Assembly: GCA_009995705.1 (NCBI GenBank)
Contig: JAADBR010000081.1
Span: 1-18,767 of the forward strand
Source of the DNA: Microcystis aeruginosa W13-11
GTDB taxonomy: Bacteria > Cyanobacteriota > Cyanobacteriia > Cyanobacteriales > Microcystaceae
DNA length: 18,767 bases
Direction of reading: 5' to 3'
Part shown: one piece after another, positions 6,053-12,684 of the stretch
Numbering within the stretch: the first letter of the stretch is position 1
How the letters are laid out: each line of letters opens with the position of its first letter
Notes under the pieces: generated by a model
What the model was told of the DNA's origin: nothing
Databases searched by the model: none
What the model saw: only the letters and a program-made list of their open reading frames with translations
Translations under genes and position numbers: made by a program

Positions 6053-7357
6053 GTGGTCAGAATATTAAAACTTTCGCAATTAAGTGGCGCGGAACGGGCA
6101 AAACTTCAGAAAAGAGCCGAGTTAGATATTGATAACGCCCTCAAAGTCGCTCAAACGGTGATAGAAACCATCCGCGAACGGGGGGATGCTGGCGTTGTGG
6201 ACTATGTGCGGCGTTTTGACTACGAGGGTGCGACGGTAGAAAATATCAAAGTCAGCGAGGCAGAATTTGAGCAGGCTTTTCAGTTAATTGAACCGGAAGT
6301 AAAAACTGCCATTGAACAGGCTTTCCGGAATATTCAAGAGGTACATCGTCGCCAAATGCCAGAAGAAATACGACTGGCAGAAATTGAAGCTGGTGTCTTT
6401 GCCGGCGAAAAAATCTCTCCTATCCCCAATGTGGGTTTATATGTTCCCCGGGGCCGCGGCGCTTTTCCCTCGATGATGTTAATGTTAGCCATACCAGCAA
6501 TGGTGGCAGGAGTGGAAAGAGTTGTCGTTTGCACTCCCCCCGATAAACAGGGCAGCGTGGAGCCGGTTTCTCTGGTGGCGGCGCGCATGGCTGGAGTCAC
6601 AGAAATTTATAAGTTAGGGGGCGTACAAGCGATCGCTGCTTTAGCTTTGGGAACAAAAAATATCAAAAGGGTTGACAAAATTACCGGTCCGTGCAGCGTC
6701 TATGGGGCAGCGGCCAAGCGGTTACTGTTGGGCACTGTGGATGTGGGTTTACCGGCAGGTCCGAGTGAGTCGATAGTTTTGGCCGATGAGTCCAGCGATG
6801 CCCGTTTAGCGGCCTTGGATTTATTAATTGAAGCAGAACACGGGGCGGATTCGGCGGCTTTATTAGTCACCCACAGTGAACAGGTAGCGATCGCTGCTAG
6901 GGAATATGCACAGGAATACCTGCAAAAACTCCCAGATTGGCGACGGGAATTTTGCGAGGCCAGTTTAGCCGTCTATGGGGGCATAATTTTAACCGATAGT
7001 TTGCAGCAATCCCTCGATTTTGTCAATGAGTACGCACCGGAACATCTAGAGCTTTTAGTTAGTAATCCTTTTGCCACTCTGGGCAAGATTAAAAATGCTG
7101 GAGAAATTCTCCTGGGCAATCATACTCCTTCCTCTATGGCTACCTACGCTATCGGGGTAAATGCTGTGCTGCCGACGGGAAGTTTTGCCCGTTCCTATTC
7201 GGCGGTTTCGGTTTATGATTTTCTCAAGCGCTCCACTTTGGCTTATGTCACCCCTGAAGGCTTTGAAAAGTTAAAAGAAACCACGAAAACTTTAGCCGAG
7301 TACGAGGGTTTTCCCGCCCATAAATTAGCAATTCAACAAAGGGAATTTTTACTCTAA
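6053..7357 (+). CDS. hisD: Histidinol dehydrogenase family protein, divergent active site
   Basis: A 434-residue protein, the same length as E. coli HisD, which oxidises L-histidinol to L-histidine in two NAD-dependent, zinc-requiring steps. The fold is clear (GLYVPRGRGAFPSMMLM, LGGVQAIAALALGT, AGPSESIVLADE, APEHLELL with the catalytic Glu330-His331, and a C-terminal E...AHK with His423). However, several canonical residues differ. The zinc-binding QAEH is EAEH (Glu260). The GDYxAGxNH motif reads ATYAIGVNA, so the zinc ligand Asp is Thr364 and the substrate-contact His is Ala371. GPGN reads GPCS. This suggests a paralogue with altered metal or substrate rather than the pathway enzyme. GTG start chosen from the AGGAG at 6040. 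Family certain, function uncertain. Confidence 0.85.
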   Translation: MVRILKLSQLSGAERAKLQKRAELDIDNALKVAQTVIETIRERGDAGVVDYVRRFDYEGATVENIKVSEAEFEQAFQLIEPEVKTAIEQAFRNIQEVHRRQMPEEIRLAEIEAGVFAGEKISPIPNVGLYVPRGRGAFPSMMLMLAIPAMVAGVERVVVCTPPDKQGSVEPVSLVAARMAGVTEIYKLGGVQAIAALALGTKNIKRVDKITGPCSVYGAAAKRLLLGTVDVGLPAGPSESIVLADESSDARLAALDLLIEAEHGADSAALLVTHSEQVAIAAREYAQEYLQKLPDWRREFCEASLAVYGGIILTDSLQQSLDFVNEYAPEHLELLVSNPFATLGKIKNAGEILLGNHTPSSMATYAIGVNAVLPTGSFARSYSAVSVYDFLKRSTLAYVTPEGFEKLKETTKTLAEYEGFPAHKLAIQQREFLL

Positions 7358-7445
7358 ATAGGGGGAATGGGAAACGGGGAATAATTCACCAGAAAGCGCC
7401 AATAGTCCATTTTTTAAATTCAGTATGGCTTGAGTAAATTCCACG

Positions 7446-7706
7446 ATGCAACTCGAAGACTATTTTAACTTTCTCACCCCTAATGATATTCGCTTAAAAG
7501 CGACAAGAATTGGCATTGAAACCATTCTCTATGACTATATTTAATTCCACTCACCTACTTATTTAACCGAATGGATTGAACATGGAGAAAGAATGAGAGA
7601 AATACAAAAACAAAATCCTACTCCTGTGGCGGAAAAATTGAGAAAGTTAAGGCAACAAAGAAAAGCAGTCAAACAAGTAAATGAGTTTGAAATATCTCTT
7701 AGATGA
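7446..7706 (+). pseudogene. Broken DUF433 antitoxin gene
   Basis: Residues 1-32 (MQLEDYFNFLTPNDIRLKAT, then RIGIETILYDYI) match the start of DUF433 antitoxin-like proteins. An in-frame TAA follows at 7542-7544. After it, the same frame continues with the family's C-terminal region (LTEWIEHGERMREIQKQNP, then a Lys/Arg-rich tail) to a stop at 7704. The helical segment between, normally about 25-30 residues, is missing, so an internal deletion created the stop. Intact homologues precede a DUF5615 PIN-like toxin, whose broken copy overlaps the end of this gene. Confidence 0.75.
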
Positions 7707-7785
7707 AAATGTTGATCCTCTCTATGGGACTCAACTAAGAAGACTCAAGCCTGATTTAGTTATTAGAGTCATTGGAGAACCTGTT
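7681..7785 (+). pseudogene. 5' fragment of DUF5615 (PIN-like) toxin gene
   Basis: It encodes MSLKYLLDENVDPLYGTQLR and then RLKPDLVIRVIGEP. The opening LLDEN acidic motif is typical of DUF5615 toxins, which are PIN-like nucleases of about 115 residues. Only the first ~35 residues survive. The frame then runs into the inverted-repeat element at 7786 and stops at 7810-7812. It overlaps the DUF433 remnant by 26 bases, the normal arrangement of the pair. A possible 3' remnant lies at 8127-8204. Confidence 0.72.
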
Positions 7786-7894
7786 ATACTAAATCTGTTG
7801 AGTATAGGCTAATTATAAAGACAGGCACTCATGGAAGAGGCACTCATGCAAAAGGGGTAATAAATAATCAGTTTTTAATAACCAGATTTAGTAT
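7786..7894. mobile_element. MITE-like element, copy 1
   Basis: A 109-bp non-coding element with inverted ends: ATACTAAATCTGTT on the left and AACCAGATTTAGTAT on the right. The interior matches copy 2 (8205-8298), including AATAAATAATCAGTTTTTAA. This copy has an internal duplication around GGCACTCATG, which makes it 15 bp longer. If the terminal TA pairs are target duplications, the core would be CTAAATC...GATTTAG, as in elements mobilised by IS630/Tc1-type transposases; that assignment is inferred. It truncates the DUF5615 gene on its left and supplies the last codons of the abrB-like gene on its right. Confidence 0.82.
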
Positions 7895-8126
7895 CACGGG
7901 TCGCTTGCATGATGTCGTTGGTTGTTAGACAGCTAGTTGCTTTGCCACGGATAGCGGCAATCAGTTGCTTTCCCCAGCTTAGGGTTCTAGGCTTGCAAAT
8001 TTGCAAGATATCCCCCATCACTTCAAGCTGGATTTCTGTACTGGGTAACAACCCAAGCTTTTCTTGAATATCAGGGGGAATAGTGATTTGTCCGTTAGGG
8101 CTAATTTTTATGGTGTTTTTCTCCAT
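7875..8126 (-). CDS. AbrB/SpoVT (MazE/VapB-type) antitoxin, orphan
   Basis: An 83-residue protein with an N-terminal swapped-hairpin AbrB domain: MEKNTIKISPNGQITIPPDI, EKLGL, then STEIQLEVMGDILQICKP. The tail (IAAIRGKATSCLTTNDIMQA, TRD) matches VapB antitoxins of cyanobacterial VapBC pairs, which neutralise a PIN-domain RNase. No vapC follows; the MITE at 7786-7894 lies exactly where it would start. The last codons (about TKSGY and the stop) are made of MITE sequence, so the native end was replaced. No good ribosome site is seen. It may be a solitary antitoxin or decaying. Confidence 0.75.
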   Translation of the reverse strand: MEKNTIKISPNGQITIPPDIQEKLGLLPSTEIQLEVMGDILQICKPRTLSWGKQLIAAIRGKATSCLTTNDIMQATRDTKSGY

Positions 8127-8204
8127 ATACTAACAAATAATCGGAAGAGTCAGTGCCACTGGCTGCTTGACCCCTCCCCAAACGTTTACCGGGGAATAAC
8201 TCTG
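8127..8204 (+). pseudogene. Possible 3' remnant of the DUF5615 toxin
   Basis: The plus-strand frame reads ILTNNRKSQCHWLL and onward to YRGI. ILTNNRKS matches the conserved (I)LVTNNRKSMP motif in the second half of DUF5615 toxins, in the same orientation as the 5' fragment at 7681. The sequence after it does not match well. If correct, the abrB gene and MITE copy 1 lie within the old toxin gene. Confidence 0.4.
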
Positions 8205-8298
8205 ATACTAAATCCGTTGAGTATGGACTACATATCAAGAGAGGCACTCAGGCAAAATGGAGAATAAATAATCAGTTTTTAATAACTGGATTTAGTAT
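8205..8298. mobile_element. MITE-like element, copy 2
   Basis: A 94-bp element with ends ATACTAAATCCGTT and AACTGGATTTAGTAT, nearly identical to copy 1 in direct orientation 310 bp away. It has no coding capacity. Its right end is about 60 bp before the start-less Excalibur-domain gene. Confidence 0.83.
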
Positions 8299-8360
8299 GA
8301 TTTATTATCCTGTCTCCTATTTGGTACTATGATAAGAGCAGAGAATCAGGCAAGCACTTT

Positions 8361-8696
8361 ATAAAAAAAGTAATTGTTGTTTTAATTCTGGGTTTTCTGA
8401 GCGAACAAATATCAATAAAATCACCAATTTCTGACCATAAAACCATCAATAACTTAGCCGTAGCTAACAACAATAATCGTCCCACTCCCCAGAAAAAACC
8501 TAGTCCTTCTCCACAATTTCGGTGCGATGGTAGAAATCACTGTTCACAGATGACCTCCTGGGCAGAAGCGACTTTTTTCTTAAGAAATTGCCCCAATGTC
8601 AAAATGGATGGAGACGGTGATGGGGTTCCCTGTGAAAGTCAATTATGTGGAAAAAAATCCTCAGAAAAATGTTTAAGAAGTTCTCCAGATAACTAA
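8361..8696 (+). pseudogene. Excalibur calcium-binding domain protein lacking a canonical start codon
   Basis: The frame encodes a hydrophobic leader (KKVIVVLILGFLS), a low-complexity Asn/Pro/Ser linker, and an Excalibur domain: FRCDGRNHCSQMTS, FFLRNCP and DGDGDGVPCE, the EF-hand-like calcium loop, ending QLC. The codon where Met is expected is ATA at 8361. No ATG, GTG or TTG occurs in frame between the upstream stop near 8298 and the middle of the domain. The family's usual Cys in TSCAEA is Trp here. The start may have mutated from ATG, or the 5' end may have been displaced when the MITE inserted upstream. Otherwise the 111-codon frame is intact, so loss is recent or a rare start is used. Confidence 0.68.
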
Positions 8697-8707
8697 TTTT
8701 GTTTCCT

Positions 8708-8740
8708 CACCCCAATTCTCTTACTTAAAGAATCGGGGTG
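8708..8740. terminator. Hairpin between convergent genes, possible terminator
   Basis: A 12-bp stem with one mismatch (CACCCCAATTCT against AGAATCGGGGTG) and a 9-base loop, between the Excalibur frame and the minus-strand oxidoreductase. No T-tract follows on either strand, so intrinsic termination is not assured. Confidence 0.5.
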
Positions 8741-8747
8741 AAAACAA

Positions 8748-9821
8748 TTAAAAAGCGGTAATCACGGGAGAATTAAGATATTGATAATTCCAGTCCGATT
8801 GTTGCCAAACGCGACCATCAAGGGCAATTTGTTCGATTAAACTAGCTAATCGTAAAGCTTTTAAAGCTTGTTCCCCACCGACAGAAGGTTGGTCCCCACC
8901 GCGCACACAATGAACAAAGTGTTCTAATTCCGCGTGTAGAGGTTCAATATTGCTAGTATAAACCTTTTCAATTAAACCATCTTGACGGTAGAGAACTTGA
9001 CCATAATCGGTGCTATAGTTAGCGGTGGTTTGCCGGTGAATGAGGATTTCATTATCGAGAAAATCCGCTTCCGTGAGAGAATTTTTACAGTGGGCCGCTA
9101 AACGGCGAATCTTGCGATGAGTCACCTTACTAGCGGTTAAATTAGCCACTACTCCATTGCTAAAACCAAGGGTTGCAGTGACATAATCGAGATAACCGGA
9201 ATCAGTGGCAGCGCGACTACCACTAGCGGTTAATTTCACCACGGGAGCAGCGACTAATTCTAAAATTAAATCTATATCGTGGATCATTAAATCCAACACC
9301 ACCGACACATCATTAGCTCGCTGGGAATAGGGACTCATGCGATGGGATTCAATCGCTAAAATCTCCTCGGTTTTCAAGACCTTCGATAACTCTTGGAAAG
9401 CGGGATTGAAACGCTCGATATGACCCACTTGCAGAATACAATCGTGATCAGCTGCCGCGTTGACTAAAGATTCCGCTTCACTAATACTAGCGGCGATCGG
9501 TTTCTCGATCAAGGTATGTACTCCCCCTTGCAGACAGTCCATTCCGACTCGATGGTGTAACCGTGTGGGGACAGCGATACAAACCGCATCTACCCTGGGT
9601 AAGAGGTCTAAATAATTTTCAAAAAAACGGACTCGGTATTTACTGGCAGTTTCCAGTCCCTTTTCGACGTTGACATCGGCCACCCCGAGGAATTCCACGT
9701 CTTTTAATAAACTCAGGATGCGACTATGGTGTTGTCCCATGTTACCGACCCCGATAACCCCGACTTTAATCGGTTTGAGTTGATTTCTATTACCCGGAAA
9801 GTTTGCTGGTTGATTGGACAT
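8748..9821 (-). CDS. Gfo/Idh/MocA-family NAD(P)-dependent oxidoreductase
   Basis: A 357-residue cytoplasmic dehydrogenase. The N-terminal Rossmann fold has GVIGVGNMGQHH (about 21-32) with the acidic residue of ADVN as NAD-binding determinant. The family's EKP signature (106-108) carries the catalytic Lys. GHIERFNPAF (133-142) and DLMIHDIDLIL (177-187), with a catalytic-type His, mark the sugar-type substrate domain. The GHxERFNP and MIHDIDL pattern resembles UDP-N-acetylhexosamine 3-dehydrogenases (GnnA/WlbA-like), but the substrate cannot be fixed from sequence alone. The ATG at 9821 is preferred because an AGGAG lies 10 bases before it; an upstream ATG at 9875 would add 18 unconserved residues. 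It diverges from aroK. Confidence 0.88.
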   Translation of the reverse strand: MSNQPANFPGNRNQLKPIKVGVIGVGNMGQHHSRILSLLKDVEFLGVADVNVEKGLETASKYRVRFFENYLDLLPRVDAVCIAVPTRLHHRVGMDCLQGGVHTLIEKPIAASISEAESLVNAAADHDCILQVGHIERFNPAFQELSKVLKTEEILAIESHRMSPYSQRANDVSVVLDLMIHDIDLILELVAAPVVKLTASGSRAATDSGYLDYVTATLGFSNGVVANLTASKVTHRKIRRLAAHCKNSLTEADFLDNEILIHRQTTANYSTDYGQVLYRQDGLIEKVYTSNIEPLHAELEHFVHCVRGGDQPSVGGEQALKALRLASLIEQIALDGRVWQQSDWNYQYLNSPVITAF

Positions 9822-9831
9822 GAATTTTGGA

Positions 9832-9836
9832 CTCCT
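9832..9836 (-). promoter_or_regulatory. Ribosome binding site for the oxidoreductase
   Basis: AGGAG on the minus strand, 10 bases before ATG 9821. It decides against the longer start at 9875. Confidence 0.6.
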
Positions 9837-9925
9837 GTGTTCACACTCCTCACACCACTTGATTAATTTAATCAAGCTGATTTTGTCGATGAATTACCAA
9901 GATGGTATCATGATTATCCAGATTC

Positions 9926-9944
9926 TGACACGATGTCGGTGTCA
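9926..9944. promoter_or_regulatory. Inverted repeat TGACAC-N7-GTGTCA, possible operator
   Basis: A perfect 6-bp inverted repeat in the spacer between the divergent oxidoreductase and aroK. Size and spacing would suit a dimeric regulator. No known binding site is recognised. Confidence 0.3.
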
Positions 9945-10054
9945 ATGGGGGTTCTGAGAAGATTTTCTGATTTCACCTGCGGGTTTTTACTCCTAAATGC
10001 TTATCAAAAAATCATCCCTGAGTAGCGAGGACTACATTCGGCTAAATTTTAACT

Positions 10055-10627
10055 ATGGACAATTCAACGGATTTTAACTCCTTACGGGGATTAAGTGTTT
10101 TTTTGCTAGGAATGATGGGATCTGGCAAATCCACCCTGGGAGAGTTGCTTTCCCGACGGTTACAATATCGTTTTTTTGATACAGATATATTAATAGAAAG
10201 GGTCGCGGGAAAGAAAATCAGGGAAATTTTTGCCGACGAGGGAGAAGCGACTTTTCGGGAGTTAGAAACCCAAGTTTTAGCCGAATTATCCTCTCTGACT
10301 AAAACTGTGATTGCCACCGGGGGAGGGATGGTCTTAAAACCGATAAATTGGAGTTATCTTCGTCACGGTTTAGTGATTTGGTTAGATGTTCCCCTAGAAG
10401 TCTTGGTTAAACGTTTAAAACAAGATACCTCTCGTCCCCTGCTGGAGTCCACTGATTTAGAAACTAAACTGGAATTATTATTAGAACAAAGACGAGGACT
10501 TTATGCAGAAGCAGATCTTCGGATTGTTGTTTCTGACCTAGATACACCTGCTGATATCCTTGAGAAAATTTTAACAGCAATACCGACGGTGATTAAAGAT
10601 TTTCATCCAGAAAGGAATAATAACTAA
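10055..10627 (+). CDS. aroK: Shikimate kinase
   Basis: A 190-residue NMP-kinase-fold enzyme that phosphorylates shikimate at the 3-hydroxyl using ATP, step five of the chorismate pathway for aromatic amino acids. Seen: Walker A GMMGSGKST (19-27), the Mg- and shikimate-binding DTD (42-44), the substrate Arg in FRELE (Arg68), GGG (89-91) and RPLL in the lid (127-130). All key residues are present. The C-terminus has a short polar extension (FHPERNNN). Its stop codon overlaps the next gene's ATG (TAATG), so the cupin gene is translationally coupled. Confidence 0.95.
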   Translation: MDNSTDFNSLRGLSVFLLGMMGSGKSTLGELLSRRLQYRFFDTDILIERVAGKKIREIFADEGEATFRELETQVLAELSSLTKTVIATGGGMVLKPINWSYLRHGLVIWLDVPLEVLVKRLKQDTSRPLLESTDLETKLELLLEQRRGLYAEADLRIVVSDLDTPADILEKILTAIPTVIKDFHPERNNN

Positions 10628-10947
10628 TGATGGCAGCTTCAATTTTTGATTTACCTGAACTAATTCCCGACCGAGAAATTCTGGAAATTTTAGCCCAAAG
10701 TCAGGCTATTCGTCTGGAAAGAATTATTTCTACCGGTCAAACCACTCCCATCGGTCAATGGTACGATCAATCTGACTTTGAATGGGTAATTTTATTACAG
10801 GGATTCGCTGAGATTAGTTATGAGGATGGCAGCCAAGTTAATCTGCAAGCAGGGGATTATCTCCTGATTCCTCCTCACCAAAAACATCGCGTCGAATTTA
10901 CTAGCAATAATCCCCCTTGTATTTGGTTAGCTATCCATTATCGCTAG
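10627..10947 (+). CDS. Small cupin-domain protein
   Basis: A 106-residue single-cupin protein. Seen: GQWYDQSDFEWVILLQGFAE (motif 1 region) and LQAGDYLLIPPHQKHRVEF (motif 2). Motif 1 has lost the usual HxH metal pair, reading YDQSDFEW, so metal binding is doubtful; motif 2 keeps its His residues. The pattern resembles uncharacterised cyanobacterial and proteobacterial cupins with WYDQ near the start. It is coupled to aroK through the TAATG overlap. Substrate is unknown. Confidence 0.85.
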   Translation: MMAASIFDLPELIPDREILEILAQSQAIRLERIISTGQTTPIGQWYDQSDFEWVILLQGFAEISYEDGSQVNLQAGDYLLIPPHQKHRVEFTSNNPPCIWLAIHYR

Positions 10948-10979
10948 TAAGTAGGTAGGTGTTAAAAGTTGTCAGAAAC

Positions 10980-11087
10980 CCCCCTTATAAAGGTAGGGTT
11001 GATTCGTGAATCAACCCTACTATGAATCAACCCTAGTATTAAGGGGGGATCCCCCCGCCTATCGGCACCCCCCTTATTAAGGGGGGC
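10980..11087. repeat. Intergenic hairpin cluster between convergent genes
   Basis: GTAGGGTTGATTC (10993-11005) pairs perfectly with GAATCAACCCTAC (11008-11020), leaving a 2-base loop. GAATCAACCCTAG then repeats at 11024-11036. Outer CCCCTTATAA pairs with TATTAAGGGG, and a second C6/G6 hairpin (CCCCCCTTATTAAGGGGGG) lies at 11069-11086. It separates the cupin gene from the convergent hemW, so it may end transcription from both sides. The C6/G6 unit is related to 13841-13906. Confidence 0.75.
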
Positions 11088-11155
11088 AGCAGGGATCGAA
11101 GCTAAAATCAATTTTTAATTTAATTATAAACAGCTACTTAAACTATAGTTTCTGA

Positions 11156-12328
11156 CTATTGCCAGCAATGAAATAAATCGGTTAAAACTAGATTAGAAAA
11201 CAAAAAACCTTCGGGGTCGCTTAATCTTACCCTGCTATCTCCCTCAATTATTACTAGATTGCGCTGTTTATGCGGCCCTAAGACCTCTAAAATTGTTTTT
11301 TTGATTTCTGAACCAAAATTAGCTTCAATTGCGGGTAAACTCACACCTTCCGCTAATCTTAACCCTAGCATCAAGGTTTCGAGAAGATCATCAATCAAGC
11401 TATTTTTCTCCACCTCAATCTGACAGCCTTCTTTTACCCAAGCGAAATAGTCACGACTTTTGCGCGGACGGGTAAAACGTTGTTGATTGAGATAACTAGC
11501 AGCCCCCATACCAAAACCGTAATAGGGACGATTTTCCCAGTAAACTCGATTATGTCGGCATTGATAACCAGGTTTGGCATAGTTAGAAATCTCGTAATGT
11601 TGATAACCGGCTAAAGCTAGTTTTTCACCAGCTAAAACATACATTTTCGCCGTGGTTTCATCATCGGGTAAGGGTTTTTTACCTGGTTGGTACTGTTTAC
11701 CGAAAGGAGTAACCGCTTCTAAGACTAAATCGTAACAGGAAAGATGGGCCGGTTGCAGTTTGATCGCTTTTTCTAGGGAATTTTCCCAATCTGTCAGGGT
11801 TTGTTGTGGCAATCCCGAAATCAAATCCAAACTATAGTTAACTATTCCCAATCCCTGAATTAATTCCACTGCCTGATAGATATCCTTAACAGTATGCGAT
11901 CGACCAGAAACCTGTAATAATGGTTCTTGAAAAGCCTGTACTCCCAAACTAACCCGATTGACTCCTGCGCTAAGATAACCCTGTAATTGTTCTAAACTAA
12001 AGGTGGCCGGATCAATCTCCATAGAAATCTCTATATCGGCCGCAAAATCAAACTTTTTGGCTAAAGTACCCAGAATTGCCCCTAATAATTCCACTGGTAA
12101 CAAGGAAGGAGTCCCCCCCCCAAAAAAAATTGTTTCTAGAGGTTTCCCCGTCCCCTGACTAAGGCTAATTTCTTCCTGTAATATTTCCACATAGTCCACC
12201 ACTGGGGGAAAAGTCGCCGGATTGGTGTGATTACCGACGACAAAAATCGGGAAATCACAGTAAAAACAGCGCCGACGACAAAAGGGAATATGAATATAAA
12301 CCGAGGTTGCGGGGTCAAAATAGGACAT
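11156..12328 (-). CDS. hemW: Radical SAM heme chaperone HemW (coproporphyrinogen oxidase-like)
   Basis: A 390-residue radical SAM protein. Seen, numbered from ATG 12328: YIHIPFCRRRCFYCDF with the 4Fe-4S cysteines Cys17, Cys21 and Cys24, the SAM-binding FFGGGTPSLL, VNRVSLGVQAF, and the HemW-diagnostic HNRVYW followed by YYGFGMGAASYL. HemW proteins bind and transfer heme; they are often mislabelled as oxygen-independent coproporphyrinogen III oxidase (HemN), which has an N-terminal segment absent here. A longer frame to 12400 exists, but its extra residues are translated from an intergenic heptamer repeat, so 12328 is preferred. No clear ribosome site precedes it. Confidence 0.92.
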   Translation of the reverse strand: MSYFDPATSVYIHIPFCRRRCFYCDFPIFVVGNHTNPATFPPVVDYVEILQEEISLSQGTGKPLETIFFGGGTPSLLPVELLGAILGTLAKKFDFAADIEISMEIDPATFSLEQLQGYLSAGVNRVSLGVQAFQEPLLQVSGRSHTVKDIYQAVELIQGLGIVNYSLDLISGLPQQTLTDWENSLEKAIKLQPAHLSCYDLVLEAVTPFGKQYQPGKKPLPDDETTAKMYVLAGEKLALAGYQHYEISNYAKPGYQCRHNRVYWENRPYYGFGMGAASYLNQQRFTRPRKSRDYFAWVKEGCQIEVEKNSLIDDLLETLMLGLRLAEGVSLPAIEANFGSEIKKTILEVLGPHKQRNLVIIEGDSRVRLSDPEGFLFSNLVLTDLFHCWQ

Positions 12329-12347
12329 TAAAGCAGTTATTAGTGAA

Positions 12348-12368
12348 CAGTAATCAGTAATCAGTAAA
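12348..12368. repeat. Heptamer tandem repeat (CAGTAAT x3) upstream of hemW
   Basis: Two copies of CAGTAAT followed by CAGTAAA, just upstream of the hemW start. It is the same type as the CTGATAA array at 3597-3617, and a single related TGACTGATAACTGATT lies at 12481-12496. Confidence 0.7.
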
Positions 12369-12509
12369 CTCATACAGCCTTTCTCGTCAAGGTGAAGCAC
12401 AGACTAACCCTTGCTAATCAAGTATTTTAGATGCAAGAACGAACCTCATCTATCTGAGAAACGCCGTAACTCGCATCTGATGACTGATAACTGATTCAAG
12501 GCTGACGGC

Positions 12510-12515
12510 TATAAT
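12510..12515 (+). promoter_or_regulatory. Candidate -10 box (TATAAT) upstream of the PIN/TRAM gene
   Basis: An exact TATAAT 175 bases before ATG 12685 and 146 bp past the end of the heptamer array. No good -35 is seen at the usual spacing, so this is weak support for a promoter. Confidence 0.3.
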
Positions 12516-12684
12516 TTCGTTTATCTTCGTTAAGATGTATTATGGCTGGGGAGAACGTCTCCTAGAATGGAGGCAACTTTCCCGACACAAATTAGGAGAA
12601 ACCCACAGATATAATAGAAAAGCATCCATACTCATTATTTTTCTACCATCATTCCCCCCCCTATCCTCTCTTGGTATTATCCCT

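Noticed and set aside
9926..10020. Open frame between the oxidoreductase and aroK
   Set aside because: About 50 codons, no ribosome site, no recognisable motif, and an alternative frame is equally open; likely chance.
12329..12400. In-frame N-terminal extension of HemW
   Set aside because: It is translated from the intergenic heptamer repeat, and the conserved protein starts at ATG 12328.
12535..12684. 50-residue N-terminal extension of the PIN/TRAM protein
   Set aside because: Low-complexity, unlike family members, which start at the first membrane segment (ATG 12685).
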